A stretch of 30,977 nucleotides of DNA from Bog-473 sp052148295 (GCA_052148295.1 JBKQIP010000041.1:1-30977); one strand, 5' to 3'; shown: positions 14,644-22,457, counted from the first letter of the stretch. Notes: a model not told the origin generated them from the sequence alone. Translations and numbers: made by a program.

Positions 14644-15408
14644 TCAGAAGCTGCGGCAGTACACCGTGTCCAACTTCTGGGTCCTCGGCCGGGTGACGAT
14701 GAACACGTGGACGTCGCCGACGGCCCTCACGTCCTGGCCACCGTAACGGCCGTAGACCTGGGACATCAGCCCGGTCCGGGTCCACAAATCGATCGCCGCC
14801 GCACCGTGGTCGGGATCCCACGCCCAGTCCGTCGATCCGCCGCCGACCGCATTCGTCCCGCCCTGGACGACGGTGGTCACGCGGATATCGTCGTCGCGCA
14901 CCTCCTGGGCCAGAACCACGGTGAAGGCCTCGAGGGCAGCCTTGGTGGCCACGTACAGGGAGAGCATCGGAAAGGGGTGCAGGGTCGACTCGCTCGACGT
15001 GTTGACGATGTCGCCCCCACCGCCGGCCCGAAGGAGCGGGATGGCAGCTCGGCACATGTACACGAGCCCGGCGAGATTGGTGCCGATCTGTTGCTGGATG
15101 TCGAGGTCGCTCAGTGCTTCGACCCGGCAGGGACGGTAGACGGCCGCATTGTTGACCAGGATGTCGATGGTGCCGAATTGCTCGCCGATCTGCTCGAACG
15201 TCCGACCGACGCTGCGGGGATCACCGACATCGGTCGCCATGGGTACGGCGGACGGGCCGGCGTCATGGGCCACCCGCTCCAGCCGGTCGGTGCCTCGGGC
15301 CAGCATCACCACAGTGGCGCCTTCCTCGGCGAATCGCTGCGCGATGCCGAGGCCCGAGCCGCTCGAAGCTCCGGTGACCACCGCCACCTTTCCGTTGAGA
15401 TCTCCCAT
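14644..15408 (-). CDS. SDR family oxidoreductase
   Basis: 254 residues from ATG 15408. The NAD(P)-binding motif is TGASSGSGLGIA (12-23), then NNAA (87-90), a catalytic Ser at 138/139 (NTSSES), and Tyr152-x3-Lys156 (YVATK). The first 170 residues are ordinary. The C-terminal 75 residues (QGGTNAVGGGSTDWAWDPDH, then YCRSF at the end) do not follow the usual SDR ending and may form a special substrate pocket. It lies 40 bases upstream of the mycofactocin-type SDR and 13 bases after the small putative ORF, all on the minus strand, so it is part of the same operon. Substrate unknown. Confidence 0.9.
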   Translation of the reverse strand: MGDLNGKVAVVTGASSGSGLGIAQRFAEEGATVVMLARGTDRLERVAHDAGPSAVPMATDVGDPRSVGRTFEQIGEQFGTIDILVNNAAVYRPCRVEALSDLDIQQQIGTNLAGLVYMCRAAIPLLRAGGGGDIVNTSSESTLHPFPMLSLYVATKAALEAFTVVLAQEVRDDDIRVTTVVQGGTNAVGGGSTDWAWDPDHGAAAIDLWTRTGLMSQVYGRYGGQDVRAVGDVHVFIVTRPRTQKLDTVYCRSF

Positions 15409-15421
15409 CGGACGCCCCCAG

Positions 15422-15523
15422 TCAGGACCAGATCAGGTTCTTTGCTTCGGAGAAATCCTCGAACCGGTGGCGGCCCCATACCCGGCCGGGGCCGGACCGC
15501 ACCGAACGGTGGCTCCGGGCCAT
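15422..15523 (-). CDS. Possible 33-residue protein between CoA-transferase and SDR
   Basis: ATG 15523 has an AAAGGA ribosome site 4-5 bases upstream, opens a 33-codon frame with mostly G/C third positions, and ends 13 bases before the SDR start. The peptide is basic with a mixed tail (MARSHRSVRSGPGRVWGRHR, then FEDFSEAKNLIWS). The same frame is open back to ATG 15622 through the 18-bp repeats, which would give a 66-residue version with an AERAED repeat. I recognise no family. It could also be a degenerate remnant of a neighbouring gene or a chance frame. Confidence 0.4.
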   Translation of the reverse strand: MARSHRSVRSGPGRVWGRHRFEDFSEAKNLIWS

Positions 15524-15544
15524 CAGGTCCTTTCGACGCTCGGC

Positions 15545-15598
15545 CCGCTCGGCCCGCCCGGCGTCCTCGGCCCGCTCGGCGTCCTCGGCCCGCTCGGC
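15545..15598 (-). repeat. 18-bp tandem repeat, two perfect copies and a third degenerate copy
   Basis: On the minus strand GCCGAGCGGGCCGAGGAC occupies 15598-15581 and 15580-15563, and a diverged copy (14 of 18 matching) occupies 15562-15545. It starts 4 bases after the CoA-transferase stop codon (15603-15605). Read in the frame of the small downstream ORF it encodes AERAED repeats. Confidence 0.88.
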
Positions 15599-15602
15599 CT
15601 CG

Positions 15603-16808
15603 TCACCCGAGCGCCCCCGCATCGCGGAGCGCTGCGATGGCGTCCCAGTCGTGTCCCAGCTCGAGCAGGATCTCCTCGGTGTGCTGGCCGAACTCCGGCG
15701 CAGCGCCTCTGGGTACCGGTGCCTCCCCGCCGAACTGCATCGGGGGTGCGGGAAGGCGGAACGTCGAGCCGTCGTTCGACTCCACCTCGGGCAGGTAGCC
15801 GTTGGCCTCGACCTGCACGTGGTCGTGGACTTCGGCCGGGGTCAGCGCCGGCGCCCAGACGCCGGTGAAGCCGGCCAGCTGCGTCCGCCAGTCTTCCAGC
15901 GATCTCGTAAGAAAGGTCGCTTCCAGCTCGGCCACGCAGGCCTTCGCATTCTGCACCCGCACGGCCATGTCGGTGAACCGCGCATCAGTGGCCAGCTCGG
16001 GCCTCCCGATGACCTCGCACAATTCGACCCAGAACCGATCGGCTTGCAGGCACACCAGGTAGAGCCACCGGCCGTCCGAAGTCGGGTAGGAGTTGGTGAG
16101 CGGGTTGGGCGCGCTCGTCCGATCGGGGCTGGGGATCGAACCGATGGACGGCCCGGCCATGATGTCGGGGCTCAGCGTCCACATGCCCACGCCCAGGAGA
16201 GACACGTCGACCTCGGTGGGCACCCCCGAGCGCTCGCGCTGGAAGAGGGCCGTGCCGATGGCGCCGGCGATGGTGTTGGCCCCCTGCAGGTCGAAGAAGG
16301 CCGCCGGCTGGAACATGGGCTCCTGGCCCGGTCGGGTCATCTTGAAGGCCATGGATGCCGACGCCCACCCGGCGGCGAGGTCGAATCCCCCGGTGTCCTT
16401 CATGGGGCCCCGCGCTCCCCAGCCGTGTCCACAGACGTAGACGATCTGGGGGTTGGCGGCCCGGAGATCCTCGAGATCGATCCCCAGCTTCCGGCGGACC
16501 GCGGGAAGGTAGCTGGTGAGGAACACGTCCGATGTCGCCGCCAGCTCCAGGAGCAGGTCCCGCCCGGCCCCCGTGGCCAGGTCGATCACCATGCCACGCT
16601 TACCCCGATTGGGGATCTCCAGGAACGGGTTGGCTCCCGACCCGTCAGCCCCCCCGAGCAGGTTCATCAGGCCCCGCTGCGGGTCACCCGTGGGCGGTTC
16701 GACCTTGATCACGTCGGCTCCGAGGTCGGACATGGCCGCCCCGGCCGCCGGGACGAAGGTCCACGCCGCCACCTCGAGAACCCGTATGCCCTCAAACGGA
16801 CGGGTCAC
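15603..16808 (-). CDS. CaiB/BaiF family III CoA-transferase
   Basis: 401 residues from GTG 16808; the GTGA overlaps the amidohydrolase stop. Family III CoA-transferases move CoA between carboxylic acids through an aspartyl-CoA anhydride. The N-terminus (PFEGIRVLEVAAWTFVPAAG, then LGADVIKVEPPTGDP) and FLTSYLP/KLGIDLEDLRAANPQIVYV are standard. The catalytic Asp is Asp143 in TGGFDLAAGW, at the expected place. The rest carries the usual TSDGRWLYL segment. Length is normal. Being co-transcribed with an amidohydrolase, two SDRs and a P450, it probably activates the acid intermediate of that pathway without ATP, in parallel with the FadD-type ligase of the left-hand operon. Confidence 0.92.
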   Translation of the reverse strand: MTRPFEGIRVLEVAAWTFVPAAGAAMSDLGADVIKVEPPTGDPQRGLMNLLGGADGSGANPFLEIPNRGKRGMVIDLATGAGRDLLLELAATSDVFLTSYLPAVRRKLGIDLEDLRAANPQIVYVCGHGWGARGPMKDTGGFDLAAGWASASMAFKMTRPGQEPMFQPAAFFDLQGANTIAGAIGTALFQRERSGVPTEVDVSLLGVGMWTLSPDIMAGPSIGSIPSPDRTSAPNPLTNSYPTSDGRWLYLVCLQADRFWVELCEVIGRPELATDARFTDMAVRVQNAKACVAELEATFLTRSLEDWRTQLAGFTGVWAPALTPAEVHDHVQVEANGYLPEVESNDGSTFRLPAPPMQFGGEAPVPRGAAPEFGQHTEEILLELGHDWDAIAALRDAGALG

Positions 16809-17944
16809 GCCGCGGCTCGCGTGCGGGGGAAATTGAAGACCCGGCGGGCGTTGTCCTCGGCGATCTGGCGGGCCTCGCCATCGGGCACGTCGAGAAGCGC
16901 GTCGGCCAGCTTCTTGCGGGACGCGGGGAAGTTGCTGTCACTGTGGGGGTAGTCACCTTCGAACATCAGATTGTCGATCCCGATCAGATGTCGCTCCTCA
17001 ATGCCGGCGTGGTCCACGATGAAGCATCCGAAGATGTGGTCGTGGAACAGATCGGAGGGTCGCACGTCGGCGTTCACGCCGGTGTACCAGCGGTGCCGCT
17101 CCCAGGTGTAGTCGACCCGCTCGAGCACGTAGGGAATCCACCCGATGCCGCCCTCCGACAGCGCGACGCGCAGGCGCGGGAAGCGGTGGAAGACGGGAGA
17201 GAGCAGCAGGTCGACCGTGGTGTATTGCGAGTTCATCCCGAACAGGGCGATGGCGACGGCAAAGGGGGCGTCGGGAGCCGTGATGGGGGCACCGCCGGTA
17301 CCGAAATGCAGGCACAGCGGCATGTCGGCCCCCTGCGCGGCGGCGAGAAGGTGATCCCAGTGGTCGCTGTGGTACGACGGAAGGCCGAGCCGGTGGGGTG
17401 CCTCGGTGAAGGTGATCGCCTTCGCACCCTTGGCCGCGGTGCGCTCCACCTCGGCCACCGAGGCCTCGACGTCCCAGAACGGGACCATCATCATGGGGAG
17501 GAAGCGGTCGGGCGCCGCGGCGCACCATTCATCGAGGATGAAGTCGTTCCAGGCCACGACGCAGGCGGTCGCCAACTCCTTGTCGTCGGCGGCGAACAGG
17601 GTCGAGCCGCAGAAGCCGGGAAAGGACGGGAAACACATCTGTGCGTGGACCCCGTCGAGGTCCATGTCGGCCAGTCGGGCGCCGACGTCGTAGCAACCGG
17701 GCAGCATCTCGTCGAAGCGGACCGGATCGATGCCGAACTCCTTCGGGTCCTTGCCGGCGACGGCATTCAACCCGATCGTCGGGATCACCTTGCCTTCGAA
17801 GCTCCAGGCCTGCGTCCCCCCGTCGAGCTCCACGATGCGTGGCCCGGCCTCCCGGAACCTGGCGGGTAGGCGGTCGAGCCACACCCGCTCGTGCTCGATC
17901 ACATGGTCGTCGACCGAGATCAGCTGGACGTCTTGAGGCAGCAT
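16805..17944 (-). CDS. Amidohydrolase-2 family hydrolase/decarboxylase (second copy)
   Basis: 379 residues from ATG 17944, preceded by GGGGG. The frame extends 27 codons further but that stretch would cover the palindrome at 17981-17999. Metal and catalytic landmarks: Asp12-x-His14 (SVDDHVIEH), His213 (LCLHFGTGG), Glu264 (LSEGGIGW) and Asp331/His334 (FEGDYPHSDSNFP). It is the same family as the amidohydrolase at 644-1807 but only distantly similar. It is the first catabolic gene after the TetR regulator, and its stop overlaps the CoA-transferase start. In this family single metal-centre members decarboxylate or hydrolyse cyclic substrates; the exact reaction is not readable. Confidence 0.88.
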   Translation of the reverse strand: MLPQDVQLISVDDHVIEHERVWLDRLPARFREAGPRIVELDGGTQAWSFEGKVIPTIGLNAVAGKDPKEFGIDPVRFDEMLPGCYDVGARLADMDLDGVHAQMCFPSFPGFCGSTLFAADDKELATACVVAWNDFILDEWCAAAPDRFLPMMMVPFWDVEASVAEVERTAAKGAKAITFTEAPHRLGLPSYHSDHWDHLLAAAQGADMPLCLHFGTGGAPITAPDAPFAVAIALFGMNSQYTTVDLLLSPVFHRFPRLRVALSEGGIGWIPYVLERVDYTWERHRWYTGVNADVRPSDLFHDHIFGCFIVDHAGIEERHLIGIDNLMFEGDYPHSDSNFPASRKKLADALLDVPDGEARQIAEDNARRVFNFPRTRAAA

Positions 17945-17980
17945 GCGGACCCCCGAGAGACCGATCCCCCGAGCGGAAGA

Positions 17981-17999
17981 ATCGTCATCTTCTGACAAT
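17981..17999. promoter_or_regulatory. 19-bp near-palindrome, candidate TetR operator
   Basis: ATCGTCA (17981-17987), TCTTC, TGACAAT (17993-17999): 6 of 7 arm positions pair around a 5-base centre. It sits 36 bases before the amidohydrolase ATG and 45 bases after the stop of the TetR gene, both on the minus strand. Size and symmetry suit a TetR dimer. Confidence 0.5.
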
Positions 18000-18043
18000 C
18001 TAATCCCGGATCGGGCACAGTGCAACCCTTCCGCCCCGGCGAG

Positions 18044-18664
18044 TCAGCGTGATCCGCCGGCGACGGGTACGGCGAGCTCCGGAAGCACGGACTCGGCAGC
18101 CCCCAGGATGTCCGGGAGCGTCATCTCGGATCGACCCCACAGCTCGACCACCGCCATCTCGACCCCCACGACCACTCCGGCCAGGAGTCGGGGACGGGGA
18201 TCGTCGGAATCCGGCAGGCCGATCGACCGTGCACAGTATTCGGTCACCGCCTCGGTCAGAACCTGCAGGCGCTCGCCGCGCACGCGGGCATGGATCTCGG
18301 GGGCGTCGGCCGCGGCCCGCCGCCAGAGCGTCAGCAGCCGAACGTCCGGCGGACTCTCGAGCGAATTCCGGCGGATGAGCTCCCAGACGCTCTGGAGTGG
18401 ACGCGGGCTCGGCTCGAGCCCGCCGATCAAATCGACCAGGTCCCGGGCCCCCCGTCGACTGAAACCCAGGAGAAAGTCTTCCTTCGAGGGGAAGTAGCGG
18501 AAGAGGGTGCGCGCCGATACTCCGGCGGCCTCGGCGATGTCGTCCACCGTGACTTCTCGGAAGCCCCGCTTGGCGAAGAGTTTCCAGGCGACCTGCTCGT
18601 ATTTCGAAAGCAGCGCGCTGCGCCGTCTGCTCCAGCCAGACTCCTCGGCGTCCGCATCCGTCAC
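18044..18664 (-). CDS. TetR family transcriptional regulator
   Basis: 206 residues from GTG 18664 (VTDADAEESGWSRRRSALLS). The frame remains open upstream but the sequence there is proline/arginine-rich and unlike protein. The helix-turn-helix is textbook at about residues 20-66: KYEQVAWKLFAKRGFREVTV, then DDIAEAAGVSARTLFRYFPS, KEDFL. The C-terminal domain has the helical LLTLWRRAAADAPEIHARVR and a late TMTL-like helix, a common actinobacterial TetR type. No clear ribosome site is present; a TTGACC at 18696-18691 could be a -35. It stands at the head of the amidohydrolase/CoA-transferase/SDR/P450 run and probably represses it through the near-palindrome at 17981-17999. Confidence 0.87.
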   Translation of the reverse strand: MTDADAEESGWSRRRSALLSKYEQVAWKLFAKRGFREVTVDDIAEAAGVSARTLFRYFPSKEDFLLGFSRRGARDLVDLIGGLEPSPRPLQSVWELIRRNSLESPPDVRLLTLWRRAAADAPEIHARVRGERLQVLTEAVTEYCARSIGLPDSDDPRPRLLAGVVVGVEMAVVELWGRSEMTLPDILGAAESVLPELAVPVAGGSR

Positions 18665-19059
18665 AGCGGCGATTCTCGCGCAATTGAAGGGGTCAAACGG
18701 CCCCGAGAGCGGGCCCTCGATGCGGGGGGGGCGACGCGGAGACCGCGCACCCGCGCTCCCCGCAATGGCAGCACGCCTGGGCGGCAGCGGCCGACGTCGC
18801 GATTCGGCGCCCGGACGGACATGCTCTATCGTCCAGTCGAGAGCCGTTCGACGCGAGGGGGCGACGCGGGCAAGTGGACAACGACCAGCGGGTACCAGGA
18901 TCGGTCGGCCGCCGCCGGCCGCAGCCTTCGACGGGGAGGCCTGCGATGGGCACCCGGCTCGCCCATCGTCGCCCGCGTGCCTCGATACGGCGGGAGCGAC
19001 GGACATGAACTGGCCGGCACCCCACCAGGGGCGCCTCGGGGATGAGGAGGCGTAGGGAC
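18665..19059. other. 395-bp intergenic region with no gene recognised
   Basis: This lies between the divergent TetR (minus) and thioesterase (plus) genes. Open frames here are arginine/proline-rich shadows without ribosome sites or family motifs. Seen: a TTGACC hexamer near the TetR start, and a GAGGAGG at 19045-19051 ahead of the thioesterase. No repeat, hairpin with T-run or tRNA-like structure was found. It must contain the thioesterase promoter, but no convincing -10 was identified. Confidence 0.6.
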
Positions 19060-19878
19060 GTGGCAGAGACCGACCTGGTGAAGATGCTGGACCTGAGCCC
19101 CGCGGGGCCCGACCGGTTTCTCGGCCAGAACCTCGAGAGCGCGGGCGGTGTCATCTTCGGGGGCCAGCTGCTGGCCCAGTCCGTCGCCGCCGCCGCCCTG
19201 ACCATCCCCGACATGCAGGTCAAGTCGATGCACACCATCTTCCTGCGCGGGGGTCGGCCGGATCTGGCGCCGGAGCTCGAGATCGCCCGCCTCAACGAAG
19301 GACGTACCTTCGCCGGGCTCGACGTGTCGGTCCGTCAGGGGGATCGCCTGTGCACGCAGTCGCTCGTCCTCCTCCACCGTCCGGACCCTGACTTCATCAC
19401 GTACCAGGACGAGGCCCCTGCCGTCGCTCCACCGAGCGGCGAGCCCGCCGAGGGGGCTGAGGCGGCGCACGGGTGGGACGTGCGCATCGCCGACGGGGTC
19501 GACATCGCGGACCCCGATGCCATCGGCCCGCCCGAGCTCTTCGTGTGGTCCCGCTTCGACGACGTGCCCCGCGAGCCCTGGGTCAGTCAGGCCCTCCTCG
19601 CCTATGCCTCCGACGGCTTTCTCATCGGCACCGCCATGCGCCCCCACCCCGGGGTCGGTCAGCGCATGGCCCACGTCACCATCGCCACCACCGTCGTCAC
19701 GCAGACGCTCACCTTTCACCAGGGTTTCGACGCCGGCGCCTGGCTGCTCCTGGCGCATCGCAGCCCGCAGGCCGGTCAGGGTCGCACCTTCGGGCGGGCC
19801 GATGTCTTCACGGAGGAGGGGCGCCTGGTCGCGTCCTACGACCAGGAGAACATGGTGCGCGCCATGCCGGACCGGTAG
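19060..19878 (+). CDS. TesB-like acyl-CoA thioesterase (double hot-dog)
   Basis: About 272 residues from GTG 19060 (AGGGA 1-5 bases upstream and GAGGAGG further up); ATG 19042 in the same frame is possible but would use up that ribosome site. The layout is that of acyl-CoA thioesterase II: N-terminal hot-dog with ESAGGVIFGGQLLAQSVAAA and SMHTIFLRGGRPDLAPELEI, and C-terminal hot-dog with YASDGFLIGTAM, TQTLTFHQGFDAGAWLLLAH and GQGRTFGRADVFTEEGRLVA. The catalytic set of TesB (Asp, Thr/Ser, Gln) fits Asp185, a Thr near 215 and Gln262. It hydrolyses acyl-CoA to free acid and CoA, perhaps as a release valve for the surrounding CoA pathway. A perfect 19-bp tandem duplication covers its stop codon. 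Confidence 0.88.
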   Translation: MAETDLVKMLDLSPAGPDRFLGQNLESAGGVIFGGQLLAQSVAAAALTIPDMQVKSMHTIFLRGGRPDLAPELEIARLNEGRTFAGLDVSVRQGDRLCTQSLVLLHRPDPDFITYQDEAPAVAPPSGEPAEGAEAAHGWDVRIADGVDIADPDAIGPPELFVWSRFDDVPREPWVSQALLAYASDGFLIGTAMRPHPGVGQRMAHVTIATTVVTQTLTFHQGFDAGAWLLLAHRSPQAGQGRTFGRADVFTEEGRLVASYDQENMVRAMPDR

Positions 19879-19897
19879 CGCCATGCCGGACCGGTAG
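19860..19897 (+). repeat. 19-bp perfect tandem duplication that duplicates the stop codon
   Basis: CGCCATGCCGGACCGGTAG occupies 19860-19878 and 19879-19897. The first copy ends exactly at the TAG of the thioesterase gene; the second is an identical untranslated copy. Confidence 0.95.
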
Positions 19898-19958
19898 CCA
19901 CCGATTCGCGACGGCGAGAAGTCTGCAAGGGGGCCCGTGAAACGTCGGTGCCGCCCAC

Positions 19959-19964
19959 TAGTGT
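19959..19964 (+). promoter_or_regulatory. Candidate promoter of the binding-protein gene
   Basis: TAGTGT (19959-19964) fits the -10 pattern TAnnnT, with GTGAAA (19937-19942) 16 bases upstream as a weak -35. The predicted start near 19971 leaves a leader of about 36 bases to ATG 20007. Confidence 0.4.
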
Positions 19965-19978
19965 CACGGAGGCGTGAC
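19963..19978. promoter_or_regulatory. Perfect 6-bp inverted repeat at the predicted transcription start
   Basis: GTCACG (19963-19968), GAGG, CGTGAC (19973-19978). It overlaps the end of the candidate -10 and the expected start point, so it could be an operator or a 5' hairpin for the binding-protein mRNA. It also covers the alternative GTG 19974, one reason to prefer ATG 20007. Confidence 0.45.
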
Positions 19979-20006
19979 CGGGACGACGCACCGGGGGGAG
20001 CAGGCG

Positions 20007-21455
20007 ATGCGAGGCAGGGGTGGAACGGCAGTCGGGGGGGTGCTGCTGCGGGCGACCGGCTTCATCGCGGTCCTCGCCGGGGCCGTGGCCATGGGTTGCG
20101 GTGTCGCCCCACCCGCCGGCGCAACGAACGGCCCGACCCCGGTGACCGATGCCAGCACGAGTGCACGGGGCGTCTCGGCCCACTCCATCAACGTCGTGTT
20201 CCCCTTGATCTCGTTCTCCAGCATCGAGGGCGAGTTCGAGATCGAGTCCGACGCGGAATACGGCGAACAGGTCAAGGCCATCGACCTCTTCGTGAACCAG
20301 ATCAACGCGGCCGGCGGCATCAACGGTCGCCGGATCCATCCGATGATCGAGTACTTCGACCCGACCGACGCCTCCGAGCAGCGGGCGCTGTGCAAGCAGT
20401 GGACCGAGGGCAGTCCCCCGGTGTTCGCCGTCCTCGACGGCCTCGGGACGTGGGAGGGCGACAACCAGCTCTGCATCACCCAGGAAGGCCACACGCCGCT
20501 GCTGGACCAGTGGACGACCACGACCAACTGGACCGATATCGGCTCGCCCTATCTCTGGTGGACCGGGGCGGACGACGCGCCGATCCTCGCCGCCACCGTC
20601 AGCTGGGGGCGTAGTTCGGGGCGGCTCGGCCACGGCAAGAAGGTCGGCGTCGTCGTCTCGGACCAGGCCAGCGATCAGGACGCGCTGAACTCCTACCTGT
20701 TGCCCGACCTGAAGAAGATCGGCGTGACGCCCCTCGTCGAGACGATCTCGGCGGACCTCGGAGAAACCGCCAGCACCGACTCGGACGCCACCTTGGCGGT
20801 GGAACGGCTGAGGGCGGCCGGGGTGCAATCGGTGATTCCCCTGTTGCCCGACAACGCGTTCACGCCGTACCTGGGCGCGGAGACCTCGCAGCAGTACTTC
20901 CCCACCCTTCTGCTCAGCGACTACCAGACCGAGATCGAGATCGCGCTCGGGCTCATCCCGATACCGTACGAGAAGGCCCTCAACGGCCAGGAGGGCGTCA
21001 CGGCGGAGACCCTGGGCGGGATCGACCTGCCCAGGCCCGAGTCGCAGGGCGGGTACGACCCGGGGGTCCGCACCTGTTGGGACACGTGGCACAAGGCCTA
21101 CCCTCAGATACCCAAGGGCAACATCAATGACGACATCGAAGAGCAGGGCCCGGTGCAGGGCTGGTGCCAGGAGATCCACCTCTTCGCCAAGGCGGCCACC
21201 ATGGCGGGCAAGAACTTGAACCGCCGGACGTTCGTCGAGGCCATGTCGAGGATCACCAACTTTCCCGGTGGGTACTCACCCGTCCTGAGCTACTGGCCCG
21301 ACAAGTTCTACGGCCCGACGGAGTACCGGGTGGTCAAGGTGCACAACAACCAACCGCCATCGAGCCAGTGCAAACGCGGCCCGGCCCCCTCGAAGCCCGC
21401 CGGGGTCTGCTGGGTGGTGGTGCAGAACTGGAGGCCGCTGCCCCCGGCGGGGTGA
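20007..21455 (+). CDS. ABC-type substrate-binding lipoprotein (periplasmic-binding type 1)
   Basis: 482 residues from ATG 20007, chosen because GGGGGGAG lies 6 bases upstream; GTG 19974 in frame would start inside a palindrome. The signal sequence (about residues 10-30) ends in AMGC, a lipobox-like site with Cys31, so the protein is probably a lipoprotein anchored outside the membrane. The mature part has the type-1 (Leu/Ile/Val-binding-like) fold: VNQINAAGGINGRRIHPMIE, then paired lobes with DGLGTW, KVGVVVSDQASDQDALNSYL and ATLAVERLRAAGVQSVIPLL. It has several Cys residues in the C-terminal lobe, possibly disulfides. No permease or ATPase gene is beside it, so it is an orphan whose partner is elsewhere, or it acts as a sensor. 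Ligand unknown. Confidence 0.85.
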   Translation: MRGRGGTAVGGVLLRATGFIAVLAGAVAMGCGVAPPAGATNGPTPVTDASTSARGVSAHSINVVFPLISFSSIEGEFEIESDAEYGEQVKAIDLFVNQINAAGGINGRRIHPMIEYFDPTDASEQRALCKQWTEGSPPVFAVLDGLGTWEGDNQLCITQEGHTPLLDQWTTTTNWTDIGSPYLWWTGADDAPILAATVSWGRSSGRLGHGKKVGVVVSDQASDQDALNSYLLPDLKKIGVTPLVETISADLGETASTDSDATLAVERLRAAGVQSVIPLLPDNAFTPYLGAETSQQYFPTLLLSDYQTEIEIALGLIPIPYEKALNGQEGVTAETLGGIDLPRPESQGGYDPGVRTCWDTWHKAYPQIPKGNINDDIEEQGPVQGWCQEIHLFAKAATMAGKNLNRRTFVEAMSRITNFPGGYSPVLSYWPDKFYGPTEYRVVKVHNNQPPSSQCKRGPAPSKPAGVCWVVVQNWRPLPPAG

Positions 21456-21470
21456 GGACGGCCCGGCGGG

Positions 21471-22457
21471 TCAGGGCAGCGACCAGATCTGCGTGGTGAT
21501 CAGCCAGAACAACAGGGCGGCCAGGGTGAGGAAGCCGACCGAGACGGCGGCGCCGATGGCGTCGAGGCGCGGCCCCGCCCGGATCGGATCGGGGGCGAGC
21601 CAGAAGTGCAGCAGGCGCGTCACGACCGGCATGACGACCCAGGTCAAGAGGCACACCGACACGATGTTGCCGACCAGCAGGCTCGCCCAGAGTTCACCGT
21701 GCTTCCAGATCTCGTCGATGGCGAGCGTGAGCAGCACGACGGTCGGGTAGAGACCGACCAGGACGGAGAGCGCGGTCTTCCACTGTGCCGGTGCCTCGGC
21801 GGGCGCGCTGCCCCCCTCGAAGGAGAACCAGCTGCCGAAGGGGCTGGCGATGCGGCGCAGACTGAAGTCGTGGAATTTCCTGCCCTCGCTGAGGAGCCGC
21901 GCGCGCGCCGGCGACCCGAGCCACGCATCGAGGTGCTCTTGCGTGTCGAAGCGGAACATGGCCGTCCACTCGTCCTGCACTCCGGGCACCGGCCGGAAGA
22001 GCTCGGAGCCGCGGTAACCGGCAAACGCCTTCTCGGCCTCCGTCACGCGACCTTGCCAAGCCAGGAAGGCCTCCTCCTCGGCCGGGTCGACCGGATGCGA
22101 CACCACGACGGTGATCAGGTCCTCGTCGCGCTCACGTATCAGCACCTGCTGGGAGGCCGGGCCGTCGAAGATCCCGGCGCCCCGGTGCAGGAGGTCGCCC
22201 CGCTCCGAGCTGGCCAGCCAGGCCCCGAGGTGGTCCCGGGAGTCGAAGCGGTAGATCACCGTCCACTCACCCGCCTCGTCGTCGGGCGCGATGACCTCGG
22301 TGCCGAGGAATCCGGCGAACCGGGCCACGGCCCGGTTGACGTCGTGCTGCCACTCCTGGAAATCGGCCTGCCGATCGGGTCTGACTCGCTGCGCCGTGAC
22401 CACCGTGGCAGGCACGTCCTCTGCCGCAGTCGGGCGATCGGTGCCTCCGTGGGTCAC
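21471..22457 (-). CDS. Two-domain ABM (antibiotic biosynthesis monooxygenase-like) membrane protein
   Basis: 328 residues from GTG 22457. Two dimeric alpha/beta-barrel ABM domains in tandem (about 16-110 and 112-205), each with an E-W-T-[VA]-[IM]-[YF]-R-F-D strand followed by an HL[GD]AWL helix. These are followed by three hydrophobic segments (about 228-247, 257-280 and 299-320), with WKTALSVLVGLYPTVVLLTL opening the membrane part. Proteins of this ABM-plus-membrane layout (COG3224 type) are conserved but uncharacterised; the label monooxygenase comes from a distant family member and should not be taken as function. The gene starts 4 bases after the deaminase stop, so the two are one transcript. 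It converges with the binding-protein gene, 15 bases apart. Confidence 0.85.
   Translation of the reverse strand: MTHGGTDRPTAAEDVPATVVTAQRVRPDRQADFQEWQHDVNRAVARFAGFLGTEVIAPDDEAGEWTVIYRFDSRDHLGAWLASSERGDLLHRGAGIFDGPASQQVLIRERDEDLITVVVSHPVDPAEEEAFLAWQGRVTEAEKAFAGYRGSELFRPVPGVQDEWTAMFRFDTQEHLDAWLGSPARARLLSEGRKFHDFSLRRIASPFGSWFSFEGGSAPAEAPAQWKTALSVLVGLYPTVVLLTLAIDEIWKHGELWASLLVGNIVSVCLLTWVVMPVVTRLLHFWLAPDPIRAGPRLDAIGAAVSVGFLTLAALLFWLITTQIWSLP

Noticed and set aside
18665..19059. Possible gene in the 395-bp gap between TetR and thioesterase
   Set aside because: The open frames there are shadows with no ribosome site, no motif and Arg/Pro-rich composition.
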